DNA from: Siniperca chuatsi
Lineage: Eukaryota > Chordata > Actinopteri > Centrarchiformes > Sinipercidae
Direction of reading: 5' to 3'
NCBI RefSeq assembly: GCF_020085105.1
Contig: NC_058053.1
Span: 16,525,888 to 16,589,887, forward strand
Length of the DNA stretch: 64,000 nucleotides
In this document: positions 24,301-39,300 of the stretch, piece after piece
Position numbering within the stretch: position 1 is the stretch's first letter
Layout of the letters: every line of letters starts with the position of its first letter
Translations under genes and position numbers: made by a program
Notes under the pieces: model-generated
The model's database searches: none
What the model was told of the DNA's origin: nothing
Seen by the model: the letters and a program-made list of their open reading frames with translations, nothing else

Positions 24301-27300
24301 CAATATGTTTACATTAACAATGGATGAAATGACTGTGTATGTGACAGATGTTGCTTGTAGTGACAAACCTAAAGAGAATTATCACCAACTCTATAGTTCC
24401 CCTCAACTCTACGGAGCATTTAGCAGCTAAAGAGCCAGATATATCTCTCAGGAGTTGGTGGAGACCAAAAAGTGAATATTGGACTTACATACATCAGGTA
24501 CACACAAACACGAACTGGGAGGCCACAGAGCTTATCATAGTACCACACAAATTTGTGTATTTCTTGAAGAAAACAGACCAAATGTTATTTTCTACTTGCT
24601 CGCCTCTTCCATGGAGGCGGCAATCCTGAAAGTTCATCTGTGTTTGTGCTCTTTGCCGTGACAAAGGAAATTAAAACAGATATACTGCTGCTGGGCCAAT
24701 ACTTTTGCCCTCAGATGCTTCGTCCTGACTGTTTGTGTAGTACAGGGAGATAATAATTGTCCCATGGTGGGTGAATAGGAGTTGCCATGGCAGCATGTTA
24801 AACACAACTCAATGAGTGTGGCCACAGCAGAGTCGCTAACTTCTACTGCAGCCCACATTTCTCTGATGAACATGTGGGAGAGGGTGAGTGGGCTGCTGGG
24901 AGTCAGAGCGCATGAGCTCCATAGGATATTGAGCCCAGCTGCAAAGTAAATACAGTCCATTTAAAGGAAGAGCTGCTCTTGTAGTGAATGTCACTGCCAG
25001 GTAGTTCTGATCCTAGCTCTCACATTTCACTCTCCTGAAGAGTAGAAATGTTTCCATATGAAAAGTGTGGTTAGGGTTTATCTCCATTACCAAATATCTT
25101 GTATTAAATGTGCACAGAGTGACAGCAGTCACAGTGGTTTATTATGAATTAATTTGATTGAAATCAACTGTGACATATCATGGATGAAAATCAGCATGAC
25201 TACTCAACTCAAAAAGGCAAACCCTGCCTTCAAATGCGTCACTATTCTCATTAGATCAACTGACTAAAAGCTGATTGCCATGATATCATTATGACAGTCA
25301 GTCTGCCTTGATTGCCTGAATTTTACTGGATCTGACAATGAGAAAAAAAATGTCTGACCACAGATACGGATGTCTAAAGCCATTATGAAATAAAACTGTC
25401 TCTGAATGTATATTGAAATGCTTCAAATGCATTGAAACGTCACGTTGACAATGTAAGCAAACTCCCATGGAGAAGGTCAGACTGACATGTCTGCTTCTGC
25501 CATGCTTGTCTAACTTGGAGCACTTAGAGAGAGAAAACATTATGTTTGAAAGCCACCAATCCGATCGATAAGCCATCTGTTTGATTAGTGTCCATTCCAT
25601 AGGAGTGGTTTGCTTTTGAAGCATCTATCCATCCAGACTGAGAATGTTGGTTACACATCTCTCTCTAAGTGGAGAAACCTTGTGTCACTTACTGGTTGTT
25701 ATGCTTAATAACACAATAAATCCAAGGTGGTATTTTCACAGCTGGACTGGACATGTTGGCAGGTTAGTATAACTGTTCTGGCTGACTGAAAAAACACTGG
25801 CACAAGGACAGACTTGGTTCAACTATTAGCAACCTCAGGAATACTACTCTGTTCACAAAGGGCCTCTGTGAATGCTTTAGTCTTGGTATTAGACATCAGG
25901 GGAGACAGAAATGACATCAAAGCCCAGCACCACTTTTAAGCAGTCCTGCACAAAGTACCATGGGGACAGTAGTCTGCACCAAAATAAAATGTCATTCAGT
26001 CGATGGATTCAAAGCAGAGGTGCGATTTTGAAGTAATCGTAGGGTCTGTGAGATACTACGTGCATTCTTATAATTAAATCTGCCTACTTTAGGCTGCATG
26101 TTTCAGAATCACTCTTCATCTCCAGCTTTATTTATTTTTCCTTTTTTTTTGAGGAAGGCTGCACTGTTGGGTTAAAGGAATAATTTGACATTTTGGGAAA
26201 TTAACTTAATCGCTTTCTTGCTGCGAGTTAGATGAGAAGATCGATACCACTCTCATATTTGTTCGTTAAATATAGGGTTACAGCTAGCAGCTGGTTAGCT
26301 TAGTTTAGCATTAAGACTGAAACAGATGGAAACAGCTAGCCTGGCTCTGTCTAAAGGTAACGAAATCTAGCTTACAGCAGCTCTAAAGCTCACTAATTTA
26401 ACGCATATCTTGTTTGTATAATCTGTGCAAAAGTGTAAAAACAATAATTTATGGTTTCAATGGGTTTATGTGTGGGACTATTTCATGGCCAGATACAGTG
26501 ATTTCCTGGAGTCTCCAGTGGTTGCCTGGTAACCTCTCAGTGACGACAAGGCTCCAGGAGCTTCATACTGTATTTATCGGACAGATGTGAGAGTGGTATA
26601 AATCTTCTCATCTAACTCTTGGCAAGAAAGCAAAGCAAGAATATTTCCCGAGAGGTAAAGTTATTGTTTTAATATTGTGTAAAAAAACCCAAAACAATAT
26701 TTATCTCAAAACCAAACATCTCTTATCAGATGTACTATTCTTTTTAAAGTTAAATAATTCCTTTACGTTATAAACATTTAAATTACAAATCTAGTTCAAA
26801 GACGATGATGGATTCTGCAATTAGACAGACTGATGCGTAACACAAGATTTTATAGAGGTAAACCTACCACACAGCAAAGTGCGGATTGTTTTCTGAGTGT
26901 ACTGTGTGGGATTTCATAGCACACAGGATATTGGGGGCCAGACTTTATTTCCAATCATCCTCCACAGAGCATAACAGTAGGAGCTGGTGACTCTCTCAAC
27001 AACAAGCTTGTACTAAATGGATCCTGCTGGCTTGTTCTTAGTGGAGCACCATAAATGAAAATCACGTTGGGCCTTTTCCCTCTGATGACTTTCACATGCT
27101 CCCAGTCCCTGACTAATACTCCTGGTTAGACCTCCAGCCACTTCAAGACTCTCCACTCTCCAACTCACTGCTACAGTACATGAATGTGAGGACGAGAGAT
27201 AGAATGCAAAAAAAAGTGAGAGAAAGAAATACAGTTAGCGACTGTTTGTAATGACAATGTCAGGCCTTACAGCAGAGGCTAGATTCGCCACATTGGGATC

Positions 27301-27338
27301 ACGAGGAGAGAGGGAAAAATTTGCTTGTGTGAGAAAAA

Positions 27339-27369
<31 letters not shown>

Positions 27370-30300
27370 CGTGTGTGTGTTTGTATATATGAGATTGTGT
27401 GAGGGAGACAGAAACAAAATAGAGACAGAGAAAGAGTCCAAGAAGCCCTGATACAAAGAGCCAGTGTGTGCAGCCCTAGACTGTCCATCACACTGGACTC
27501 TCAGGGGCCATTCAGAATGGCAGTGGAGCACGGTCCCGCTCTTCCGGCCCACAGGCTTGAGGCCCAGGACAAGCCCACCACTGAGCTCCATCCTGTGTGC
27601 CCCTTCAGCACTGCACATATTTCACACAATGGGCCACAGCAGCCAATTCACACTCCAGCAGGATCCTGTTTGTCAAAGCATCTCAATGTGTGAATGAGAT
27701 GGCTCATTAAGACCGACATGAGTTGCAGGAAAGCTGGCAGACAGACAAACAGACAGAGGCGCAAGCTAGACAGAGTGACCAAAAAAACAATGGTGCATCT
27801 TAGCCTTGTGTTTAATAACTACAATGCTGGATTACCAAGTGGGCAATGTGGGCAACTACTCCAGGGCCCCAGACTTCCAGTGGCTCAAAAACCCCTAGGT
27901 TTACATTGTTAGCTGTTTGTTTGTTTTTTTTTAGCATTTTATACCTTTATTTGATATCCAACAGTAGAGAGAGACAGACAATGAAGGGAGAGAGAAAGGA
28001 GGAAAGACATGCAACAAAAAGGTCCCAGGCCGGACGTGCATTATTAAATAATCTTGTTGCCCTATCTTGCAGAGGGCCCTGTGTCAAAATGTAGTTTTAT
28101 TATTTATTATTTTAGTGTAGCATATTGTGCTCACATGGTGCCCTTTTCTTAAATAAAGCTGTCAAATTACCACATACTTATGAACAGAAAACCTAGAACC
28201 AGGTAGTATTCTAGGAGTTAGAGCTCCATCAATTACTCTATTAGTCAATCAATAGATTAGTTGATGGACAGAGAATGAATCTGCTTCTTAAATGTGAATA
28301 TTATCTGGTTCTCTTAGTCTCCTGTGATAGTAAACTGAATATCTTGGGGGACTGTTGGTCAAACAACAATAGGACATTTGAAGATGTCAAGAAACAATCA
28401 TTAGTTGCAGCCCTAATAGGAAGACTACTTATACCTGTACCAGTTGTTTGTTGGTTTGTCAGCAAAATATAAAGAAGCTGCCATCTATAGTGTGCTGTGT
28501 GCACTGTACTTAGAGCGGGGCAACAGGAGCCCAACAGCAAATGTTTGCCCCAGTGACTCCAAACAGGTTAATTCCACCATGCATCACCACAGTTTGCTTG
28601 AGCTCAGACTCATCACACTAACCCCTACAGCTGGCTCCGCTTCATCACTAACCTCCATTCTTCAACAACAGACATCATGTGAACACAGCCTGTCGACACC
28701 GCAAAGCTGAAATCTTCTAACAGTTGGGACCCTCAGTGGAAAAATTTCTAAATTTTGAAAAACTTTGCTTAATTTGATGTCCATACCAGACACAAACACA
28801 GACACACCCGCTCCTACGCAAACAAAGAATCACATGCAAGACAATACATACATAGTAAAAGTATGTATATCATATACAAACAAACCCCACTCACACAAAT
28901 AAACACACTTGGACATTGCAACTCTTCCATCTCATCCCTGAGTCCTGAACAACAAACTGGCTTCCAGCTCTGTCAAAAATGGCATCCAGTTTTAATGTAA
29001 CATCTAGCATCATTACTAACAGATGTGCCTGTTTACAGCTAATGCTAAGTGTTGTTGTTTGTTGCTTCACTGGGGCAAGCTGCCAAAACAACATTTATGA
29101 GTCTTATTTTCCACACTCTCCACTTTGAGAGGAGTGATACTTAAAAATGCCATAATGGCTATAATGGCCATTCTCGAGGGACAGGGGAGATCTGAGCCTG
29201 CAAATTGGTCAAAAGTGTTCTCACTGTTTACTTATCTAACAAGGGAAACTTATACTCTGTCAGCTAATAGCTGTTGACTGCAGCTCACACATGGCTGTGT
29301 GTGAAAGGAGCTGAGGGAGATGTGTGTATTCAATGACAAGAGGCACTGATGGCTGCAATGGCTCACAAACTGTGTTTGGATACAGTAGAGGAGTAAATAT
29401 GCAAACGAGTTGTGTGATGTTGTGTAAGTAAATGATGAGAGAGTCGAATCACGTCTACTCTATTTATAGGCCAATATCACATACAGTGTCTCAATGGGCT
29501 TTACAAGCACACAGGTTCCCGACCCAGCCTAAGCTTTCTAAGACAAGGAACCGCTCCTTTTAAAAAGACAGGAGCTCCAACCATGTGATCGCAAAGACCT
29601 TTGTTGCATGTAATTCCCCATCTCACTCTCCCCTCATTTCCTTTCAGCTCTCTATTGTCTTCATAAAAACATAAACATTCAGTCAATCTACAGAAAATTC
29701 ATTAACAACAATTCTTGCAATCATATAATCTTTTAAGTCATTCATCAAGCAAAACTACTAAACATTACCTGGTTCCAGCTTCTCGAGTGTGAGGATTTGC
29801 TGCTTTTCTCAGTTTTATAATCATTGTAAATTGAATACCTTTTGGTTTTTAACTTTCGGTCAGGCAAAACTAATTTGGACTCTGGGAAGCTAAGTTAATC
29901 TTTAGTTACAGCTCTAAATGCACGTCACTGTTACTGTTAGTCTAACATGACTTTGTCAAGATTTTCAAAAGTGCAATAATACAGTAGGTAATACATTTTT
30001 TTTCTATAGAAATTTAGAGCTTATTAAATATCACTAAAAGAAAAGAGAGGTGTCAAAGTTAGTGACTTCTTTTGCAGAATATTACATTATTAAGCACCCT
30101 GAGAGACACCACAGCCTTTCATGGGAAAAATGCTTGTCTGAATGTACAATATTTTACCTGGAATAGATGTTCGGATCAAAGCAATTGATCAAAAATCAAT
30201 GATTTCTGTTGATTCCTACAAGAAGGGGGTGAGGAAGTTAATGACTCTCTCTCTCTGTCTTTAATGTACACACTCCTCACAGCTGTCTATTTGTGAGACT

Positions 30301-33300
30301 GGCAATGACTGGTTCATTTATCTTTGTCCTTGCCAGCCCCTCATCCACCTCATTAATCATCGGTCCCCCCCTGAAAGAACAACTCAAACGCACCCTGAGG
30401 TTTGATCGATTTGGTGTTGATTCTGCAACAGGCTCATTGTCCTTTAAAGAGACACTAGCACGATGATGACTAGCGGCAACACAGGAGACAGGAGACAGGT
30501 CTGCTAAAAACATCCCACATACTTAAACTAATTAGATCATAAATCAAGCACCAGCAAAAAACACTGCAGAAAAAAAAACATGCATGGCAAAGCATGACAG
30601 AGACGACAATTTTTGCAGGCAGTGATGCACAATCCGCAACTGGATTATCAACAATTATGTGCGTACAAACACTGAGTCTAGAATGCTGGGTTGACATTTC
30701 AAAATATGAAGTCCCTGCTGAGCAAAATCTACCCAACTATTTGTGTAGAGTGAAACCAAGCGGGCTGGAGTAGGATAAAGCCCCAGTAAACACAGCAGTG
30801 AAAAGAACTGAACTGACTCTTTGTAAGCGCTCATTGGTACCTCTTTTGTCCTGCCTCTGGTCTTGGTTTTCTTCTGATGGAGTTTCCATGGTTGTTTTTC
30901 TCCCATCCAACAAAAATGCTTCCTTTCAGCAAATTCTCTCTTCCTTTCTCCCCCTTACGCTCTCGCCTCTCTCACTCACTCTCCTTTCCGCTCTCTCTCT
31001 CGCTCTTGCTCTCTCCTCCACATTCGCTCTTTTGGTCTCGTCCTGCCTCACGAAGGCACCACTCCACTGTATACCCACAGTTCCTTTCCAAGATGCAGAG
31101 GTCTTGTCAGAAGGGATTTGGTTGAGCTTAGTGCGTTCTCCAGTCATATATCCAGTTTCACAGGCAAAATGTGCATCTATTCTGTTTGTACTGACTGTTT
31201 TGGGATTCAGCTTTGAGTCAAATTCAAACTCCCTCCTCTCTCCGTCTCAGAAACTGAAGTAGAACCCTGAATAGCAATCCAGAGCAAGCTGCCTAGTGAG
31301 AACAGGTTTGTTATATCAGAGAGGGGGTGCAGATGAGTAAGTAGGAACCCCTACTTTAGTTGACTGAATGGGTGAAAACCCTACTCTGTGCTGTATAGGC
31401 TGGGGCAGAAAGCATATAGGCGCACAATCACCTCTCTCTATTGCATGTGTGTGTGCATGCTGTGGAGTGGTTGGGGGGTTAGCCCTTCATCTTCTGATTT
31501 GCACCATATGCCCTCTGCTCCTTCAGCATATATTAGCAACCTCTGACCGCTGTTTTCCCTCCATCTGGTGGCTTCTATCCCACATAAAAAGGACACAGGA
31601 AAGTCAGGCAGATCTACATTTCCTAAACAAGGAGACAGAGTGTCCTCTGGGCTGATACAAACAACAGAGGAAACTGCATGTGAAAATGGGAGTTCCAGAG
31701 ACTCATAAGGGTAGAAACATGAAGAGGGGCGAAGGGGCTCATAAAGTAGGGAGAAATAAGAGAATGATACAGTGAGGAACAACTTGTTAAAAATAACAGA
31801 GATAGAGGAAGACTGAGAGCGAGAGATTAGCAACAGACAGTAAGGGAGATGGAGAAGAAGATCTTGGCTGTGTTTGTTTGGCAACAGCGGGCTGAGGAGC
31901 CCCAGGGGCATGCTAATGAGAGAAAGGCCTTTCAGCGGTGGGGGGAGAGCCCTGCTGGAGCAGAGCTAGAGTGGGGTCTTCTCACGGATACCAGACCTCA
32001 GAGAGGAGGGGGATCAGCAGGGGAGGGGAGCCTCGGGGGTCAGGGAAGTGAACTTAGCGGGGATCCCACAACAACAAATGCCGCACTAATCTTCAAGCTT
32101 TTTCACCGTCAGCCCTGTAAAACACCAGGAGAACTGACATCCTTGTGAAGTGGGGAACAGAGACTCCAGCCCATATGTAGAAGGGATGGATGCTTGAACT
32201 CTTTATATGTGAGAATACGGCTGATTTAGAGGTAGCTGTGCTTGTGATTTCCCCATTTATTGCACTCAAGCAGCTCAAGTGAAGCTTCAACAGAAGTGTA
32301 CTTGATACACAAGACTAAATGCATCCCACTTAACCACGCAGAGGCAGTTCCAAGTTACTGAGTACACCAAAATCAAAACAAACCAGTGATCCATCTGCAG
32401 CCCTTTAAAAGTGTACAGACAACAAAATGTCTGAGTTTATTGGACACATGTAAAAGGAAATTCCAAAAATGTGATCCAGCCTAGTTCCAGCCTGTGTTTT
32501 CAAACTTAAATGTATTGGATTCTAGTACAAACAAAACACATGCCTTTGATTGTAATTAATGACAAATGTACCCTGCAATTAAAATAATGCTTTTTTGGCT
32601 TGGAGATTGAGCTAAGAAAAAAATTTACAATTACTTAACTTTTTCTTTGTAATGTAACTAAACATGGTAGAAGTCAAACCAGTGTAAACAGCTGTAGCAA
32701 AACTCAAAAATGGAAATGCAGCATATATAGTGTTGTTACAATGCTCATGATGCTCCTCTAAAGGCAAATCATGAAGTCAATTAAATCAGTGATTATGAAA
32801 GATATTCATATCCTCCACCTTGGCCTTAACCCGTTTCAGTCAGAGACACTTATGTAAAGGAAAGCCATTATAGCAAATGGTTCCACAGTTAGCTTTGGTA
32901 GAAAAGAATCAGAGCAGCAATAAGCATTGTATAGGGAGAATGAATCCCCCCTTAATAAACACAACAGAACAAGTACATTAGATTTTAGTTAAATCAACAA
33001 TACCAAAATCTTAGCACATAAGCAGAAGGTTGTGGTGGTGGCGGGAGGTGTGGCAGCAAATGGCACGAAGACATCAGCAGAGTAATTGTGAGAGATGTCA
33101 GGTTATAATGGCCATGCTGCACAGTACAACTGCATGAATATGACTGGACATTACTAGTCTGCCAGTGATTGTGAAGCATGAATGAACGAACTAATGCCAG
33201 TCAACTAATGCAAGCGCGACTTACCTAATTCTAGGGATCCAATGTATGATATTATGTCTACTTGGAGTATTTCTTAGGGACTTGAGAGTTCTCTGATATA

Positions 33301-36300
33301 GTGTTACCACTTTAAATCAAAACAATGAGCTAAAAAAAGCTTAAATGTTGTGTAAAGCTGCAGAGTTGGGTGGTAATTCTTTGTGGGTACATCCCTGTAA
33401 GAAACCCCTTACACATTGCATGTAGTCATGCGATTTACTGACAAAATCATTTAATGACAAAGATATTATGTAAAGTGGTACCAAATGAATGAAGGAACAA
33501 AGATATTGTTAGACACATAAAGAGCAAAAGATTGATTGGAGCGTTACCAAAAATACTGTGACAGGTTGAGAGGGAATAATCATGTGAACATAGGAGGCAA
33601 AGTCTGTACTGCATGCCCAGCTCCAGTGTTGAGACAGCACCACTCCCCTACTTGAGGACACAATCTGAATGATGATGAAGCTCAGACAAATGGAGGAGGC
33701 TTCATTGTGAGTCAGCCTTTCACGCTGTGAGACTGGGGGCCCTGAATGCTCCTCAGTGTTCAGCCACCCGTGAAGACCTGCACCCTGCTTGATTCATACT
33801 GAGGAAGAAATTCTCAGGGATGCAGGTCTGTGCCCAGGCCCAAGCACTACTTGCAAACACTAACGACAGCCTGAGAAAGCAGGCTCACCACACCAGAGCA
33901 CAGGAGGACAGATGAAGCCAAATGGGTGTGTGGAGTGGCCCATATGGGGTATGACTAATTGTGAAGGCTGAAGTCTGTGAGGGAAGCCAAAACAAGAAAG
34001 CAAATTGATCAAACTGGTCCAAATATCCCTGAATATTTTGCTGCTCTCATGCAAAAAGCTGTAACACTCCCTTTCTTGTATTTGACAGTGATTAGTGGCA
34101 TATTACAACACTGGAGACCGATATTCTTGTAAATACTGTTTTGGCGAATTGTTGCAGAATATCATTCCTACGTACTGTGGTGGCATTGCTGACCTAGATT
34201 TAAATGCAGGGCATCTTCATCGGTCAATCTGCTCTGTATGTCTGCCTTCATGTTTGTCGTGCTGAATCCAAGTCATTGATTGGTTTATAAAAGCACCGCA
34301 CTGCAAACCCATTATACCGATCCATTCGTTTGCTGACCCATTTTCCTCCGTGAGTCCACAGACTAACAAAAGCATTACAAATTCTGTATGACTTTTGCTG
34401 AACAAGTGCCTTGGATGTTTCTCTTTTATTGCAGGTACCTGTAACCCTTAAAAGAGTACTCCATCGATTTAGCGTTGCACTCCTATAACATTGTCGGACT
34501 CACAGTGGAGAGATTAAAACAAAAAGTAACAAAATCAATGCAGCAGAACCAGAAATATCCTTGTCAAATCCTGGTACCTACATTACCCACAATGCAACTT
34601 GATCGCAGACTGTTCTGTCTGAGATTTGGGTGTGTTGGGCTAGTAGTGGCTAACGTAGCCTTGAGCCGCTAACCTCAGGCAGAGATGAGGAGCGGGCTAC
34701 TGAGGTCTAGTAAGGTCACTTCTTTCTAACTCCACACCCCCAGATTTGTTTCATTTTCAAACTTGTACTCTTCAGCCCCAACTGATGCTGATTCAAGTGA
34801 CATCGCTTTATCAGACTTCACACAGCTCCCTCTGGAGCTCCAAAAGGCTTTATACAACTTTTATCACATATAAAGTATACTCCCCAACATCAGTGGAGTT
34901 ACACTTTAACTCCAAAGAGAACTTATGTTTAGGGCTGCCACTACAAGAATATTTTCATTAGCAATTTCTCTTCTGATTATTTTCTCAATTAATCAATTCA
35001 ATGTTTGTTCTAAAAACATCAGAAATGTGAAAAATGCCCCTCACAATTTTCTAAAGACCAAGGAGATGTCTTTAAATAGCTTATTTTGTCTGACTGACCG
35101 TCTAAAACTCAAACATTTTTGGTTTACTAACACATGAGAAAAAAAGAAACAAATTCTCAGTAGCTCTTTACCTACAATGTCTAGAAATCAAAGTTGCACT
35201 GCAATCAATCTGCAACACGGATTCAGACTTTAAAAATTTGATTTAATGTGTGTTTAAAATTACAGAAGTTGGTGAAGTTGAGTTACTCACTCACCTAAAT
35301 TCTAATTGTGGGTAGAGGATTGTTCCCTCACCCAGCTGAGAGTTTAACAGTCCAGATATTTATTGGTGGACCTTTTGAACCAAAGACCTCGTCCTTATGA
35401 CATGCCATCCCCCAACCTCAAAAATAAAATCTAACCAACCCCTGCATCCGTTTGTGGTGCAAAATATCATCCCACGGACCAACACATTGTTCTTCTTGTT
35501 CAACTTCGACTTCTTTCGGCACAGTAGCGGAAATCAAACTCTGCTATTCAATTTCAACCATTTCTAATAGAGACATACTTTATGTCTTGCCGTTTCCATT
35601 GTACAATATCCAGATTGAATTTTTTTCTCCAGTGTAATTACAAGTGTTTGACCAAACAATGCCCAGGGTATCTGACTCAGCACTTCTCTAATTGCATGTT
35701 TGTGTTAATATCGTGTTCGGTCTGGAAATGGAGCAACACTCACTCAGGGATGCCTGGCAGCCAGGTTTTTCCTCTAAAAATGGCTTCACAACCCTGACTC
35801 TCTGGCACCTCCACAGCCACTGTGGTTGCAGAGTGGGAGAGTGAGAGACAGATGCTTCGTATTATCCAGGCTTCCTAGCTTACGGTACCTTGGAAACTGC
35901 CACCGTGGCTTGGCCGGACAGAAAACCAATGCAATATCAAAACCTAAAGACTAAGAATGTCATAATTTCAGTCTGGAGTCAAAAGAGCGAATGAATGCCA
36001 GGAAACAGAAACAGAAACCTGGAAGAGAGTGAAAGAAAAGGTAATACAGAGAGGAGAGAGGGAGAGAGGAGGCGTTTATAGTAGTTGTACCCCCATTCAG
36101 GCCATGAACTTTGTCATTTTAGAGAAACGTAAAAGTCTTTGTGTGCAATTGTTTGTTTTTCTTTCAGTGAACACTGAATATTTTAATGATGCTGGTCTGG
36201 ATAAAGGCTTTGCTGTCTTTGTGGTCTGCCATGCTTACATTATGGAGCCAATGAACCAGCCAAGAGATACTGCAAGCAAACACCTCGCCATTATCCAGTT

Positions 36301-39300
36301 AGAATAATGCTACATAATGACCTCTTGTCTTTTCAATATATATTGTGATTATACTGGGGAGGTAATGAAAATACCCAGCTCCCCCTGAATAGTTGTCTGT
36401 AAGAAAACGTAGGGGGTTTAAAACACACATATCATTCAGCAGTTTCTCTGGAATAGACAAGCCTCAGGAGAGATTATTCGTGAGAAAAAATATCTAGCAG
36501 ATATGGAGCAACATTAGCATTAGCATATTGGCATAGCTGTGTTTCTGGCCACCTGATAAATGAAAGTCAAAAATGAATTATCCTTTTAGCTCTGTTTTGG
36601 CCTCCACCAACACCTGAGGGAAATATCTGGCTGTTCAGGTGCTAAATGTTCCACTATGGTACCAGCAAGTACCTAACTTTTTCCGTCTGTCATTTGGTGC
36701 TGGACAGGTAGCATACAGTAAATTTTGCCGCTGAAAATAGCTGGAAGCGACATAAAACCAAAACAATGAACTGGAAGATGATTTAAAGAGGAACTGTAAA
36801 TTTAGATGATCATTTTCTGTGAGTTCGACACTATGAGCGACACCTTTCACATACAAGCAGTCATGCGATCCATTCTTAATATAAAAAATATTGATTATAG
36901 CTGCTTTAGAGGTCCCCCTAAGGTGTAGATGCCCTGCTAATATGATTGAATCTGTCTACTCTCTTTATATCTATCTTTAACTGCAAATGCACCCAACCTG
37001 CAGTCATTTTGACACAGAGCACCTCCCAAAGCCATCTGAAATGTATGACAGTCCATTAAACTGCACTCAAAGCACAAATAAATCCCACAGGGACTTCCCT
37101 TAGTGGTGTTAATCCTTTAAATACAATACCTATCACCGTGAGCATTTTTATTTTTAGCTCAACACAAACACCACTGAGTTGCCTTTTATGCTACTCGAGT
37201 GACCGGTCAGCAGTCAGTTTGAATCATAAGGAAATTAGCAGGTTATTTGTTTTATCTTGTACTACAGATGTGCACATAATATGTTGGTTGAATTATGAAT
37301 ATTCTGTTGGCAAATAAAGCAACATACGCATGCTGTTATTATTCATTATTACTGTGAATAAAAAACCTGCTCGTGTAATATGTATCATGAAGGCCTATGA
37401 ATAAATTGATGGCATTAGACATATTGTTTGAGACATAGGTGCAAAATGCTTAAGCACATCAAATTTAGCACTAAATTAGGATATTTAGGAAAGGAAAATC
37501 TAGCATGTCATGTCACGAGGCCTAGTCATTGTGTGAAAGCAAGAGTTTTCTAATTTGATGTCTCACACATATGTCACTCTTACACTGACAAGGATCTCCA
37601 CAACTCAAACGTTCTCACACTACAGCTGCTGGGATGGCAAATAACACAGGGCTGAAGACAGTCTTTCACTTTCCTACTTGTTGCACAGGGCATAAGCATG
37701 TGGACACACACACACACACACACACACACTAGAGACATAATGAAGCACAAAGACATGGAGACATCAGACAAGACTCTCCAGCTAATCTTGGGGTTGCTTC
37801 CCATGAACAGCCCCCACCCTCTTCTGTGTCTATCCCAGCTGCTGGGATTTCTTTCTCTGCATCGCTCCCGCCGGCCCTATTGTTCTCCGCCTCATGCTGC
37901 CAACCTCTCACCCCTGACCCAAGACTTTACCCTTTTCAAACCCTCCAGCACTGTCCCCCCAACCCTCATTAGAAGGAGCTGAAACCTGTTCCGTTTAGCC
38001 CCGGCCGGTGCTACTAAACAGACTGGCCAGTCAGATCCCACCGTGTCAGGATTCATCGTCAGCGCTATGACAACAGAGCAGATGACACGGAGATCACTTT
38101 AATGCCATTGTTTCACAAGGCTCTCCTCTTGTGTCTCAAAGCCCTGCATCCTGCGGCTGGATCCCGGAATCTGAATGTGACACCTCCACCCCTGCAGAGA
38201 TGTGTTGGTGCTCAGAATCATAATGGATGCAGTTAAGATGTGGACTACGTGCTTAACAATAATCAGAATCAGAAAGACTTTATTGATCCCCGAGGGGAAA
38301 CTCTTGTTACAGCTGCTCACTGGCAAATACAGTTCACCACCAAAGAAAGATGGAAGCTAATCTCTCTAGTGGTTGGTATATTCTCTCCGCTGGCTGACCT
38401 CTGCGAGAGTGGGCCATTCCATTACTTTATTGCTTTAAGCACTGATAGGCAGTTTTCCAACAGCAGAGACCTTTTGTCCATCATACTGGACATTATAACG
38501 CATCTACTGTGCAAAGTGGAAACCATTTATGGCACCATCTGATGTGATGCAATCACTACATCATTATCAGTGTCTAAACATTTACACCCTCACAAATGTA
38601 TTCTGTGCACAATCCATCATTCAAATTATGTGGATATCTCCCTAGATGGAAATACCTGATGCATACTTAAACACACCACTGCACTGATAATACATTAAAA
38701 CAGACAGTCATGTTTCTTAAATCATTTTGTTGGCATAAAAATGCAAGTGCCTCTATTTTCACCCCTAGAATTTTGGGTTTACAAGTTCAGTTTACGTTGG
38801 CCCTTGAAACTGATGAAACTCCATTTGCATTAGGCCTATTTCAAAATTTTCTGACTGTCAATGAATAAAAATAAAATTAGTTTGTTCATTAAAAGCTTTT
38901 TTGAAGAAAAAGTCACTTACGTGCCATATCTCAAATTCAAATGACTTTGAAAACAATAAATACAACTTGGAAAACTTAAATAAGCATATATACTGAACCT
39001 GCCCAGCAACAACAAACACAAGGCAATCCATAGATTCTCTTAAGAGACATTATGCACACATCTACAAGCTTTCACGCACACACACACACACAGGATCATT
39101 CATGTGTTCAGTTGCAGATGCTTCGTTCCTTCACAACATTACTTTTCCATTTTCAGCTGTGGCCACTCTATTGTTACAGTATTGTTTTCCCATAGAGTAG
39201 AGGTCAAAAGCTAAGATGACTTATGAGACCTCTCAGCGGTGTAGCTGTAATATTCACACTGCAAACTGATCTCTCCTCTGGTCTACGTGTGGTTACAGGG

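Noticed and set aside
27235-27618. 127-codon open frame on the - strand with a His/Thr run
   Set aside because: It is created by the GT microsatellite.
30798-31262. 154-codon Ser/Leu-rich open frame
   Set aside because: It is created by the polypyrimidine tract near 30.95-31.03 kb; there is no start context or similarity.
31438-31911. 157-codon open frame on the - strand inside gpm6b intron 1, considered as an extra upstream gpm6b exon
   Set aside because: It does not resemble the longer mammalian M6B N terminus and has no donor in the needed phase that I could see.
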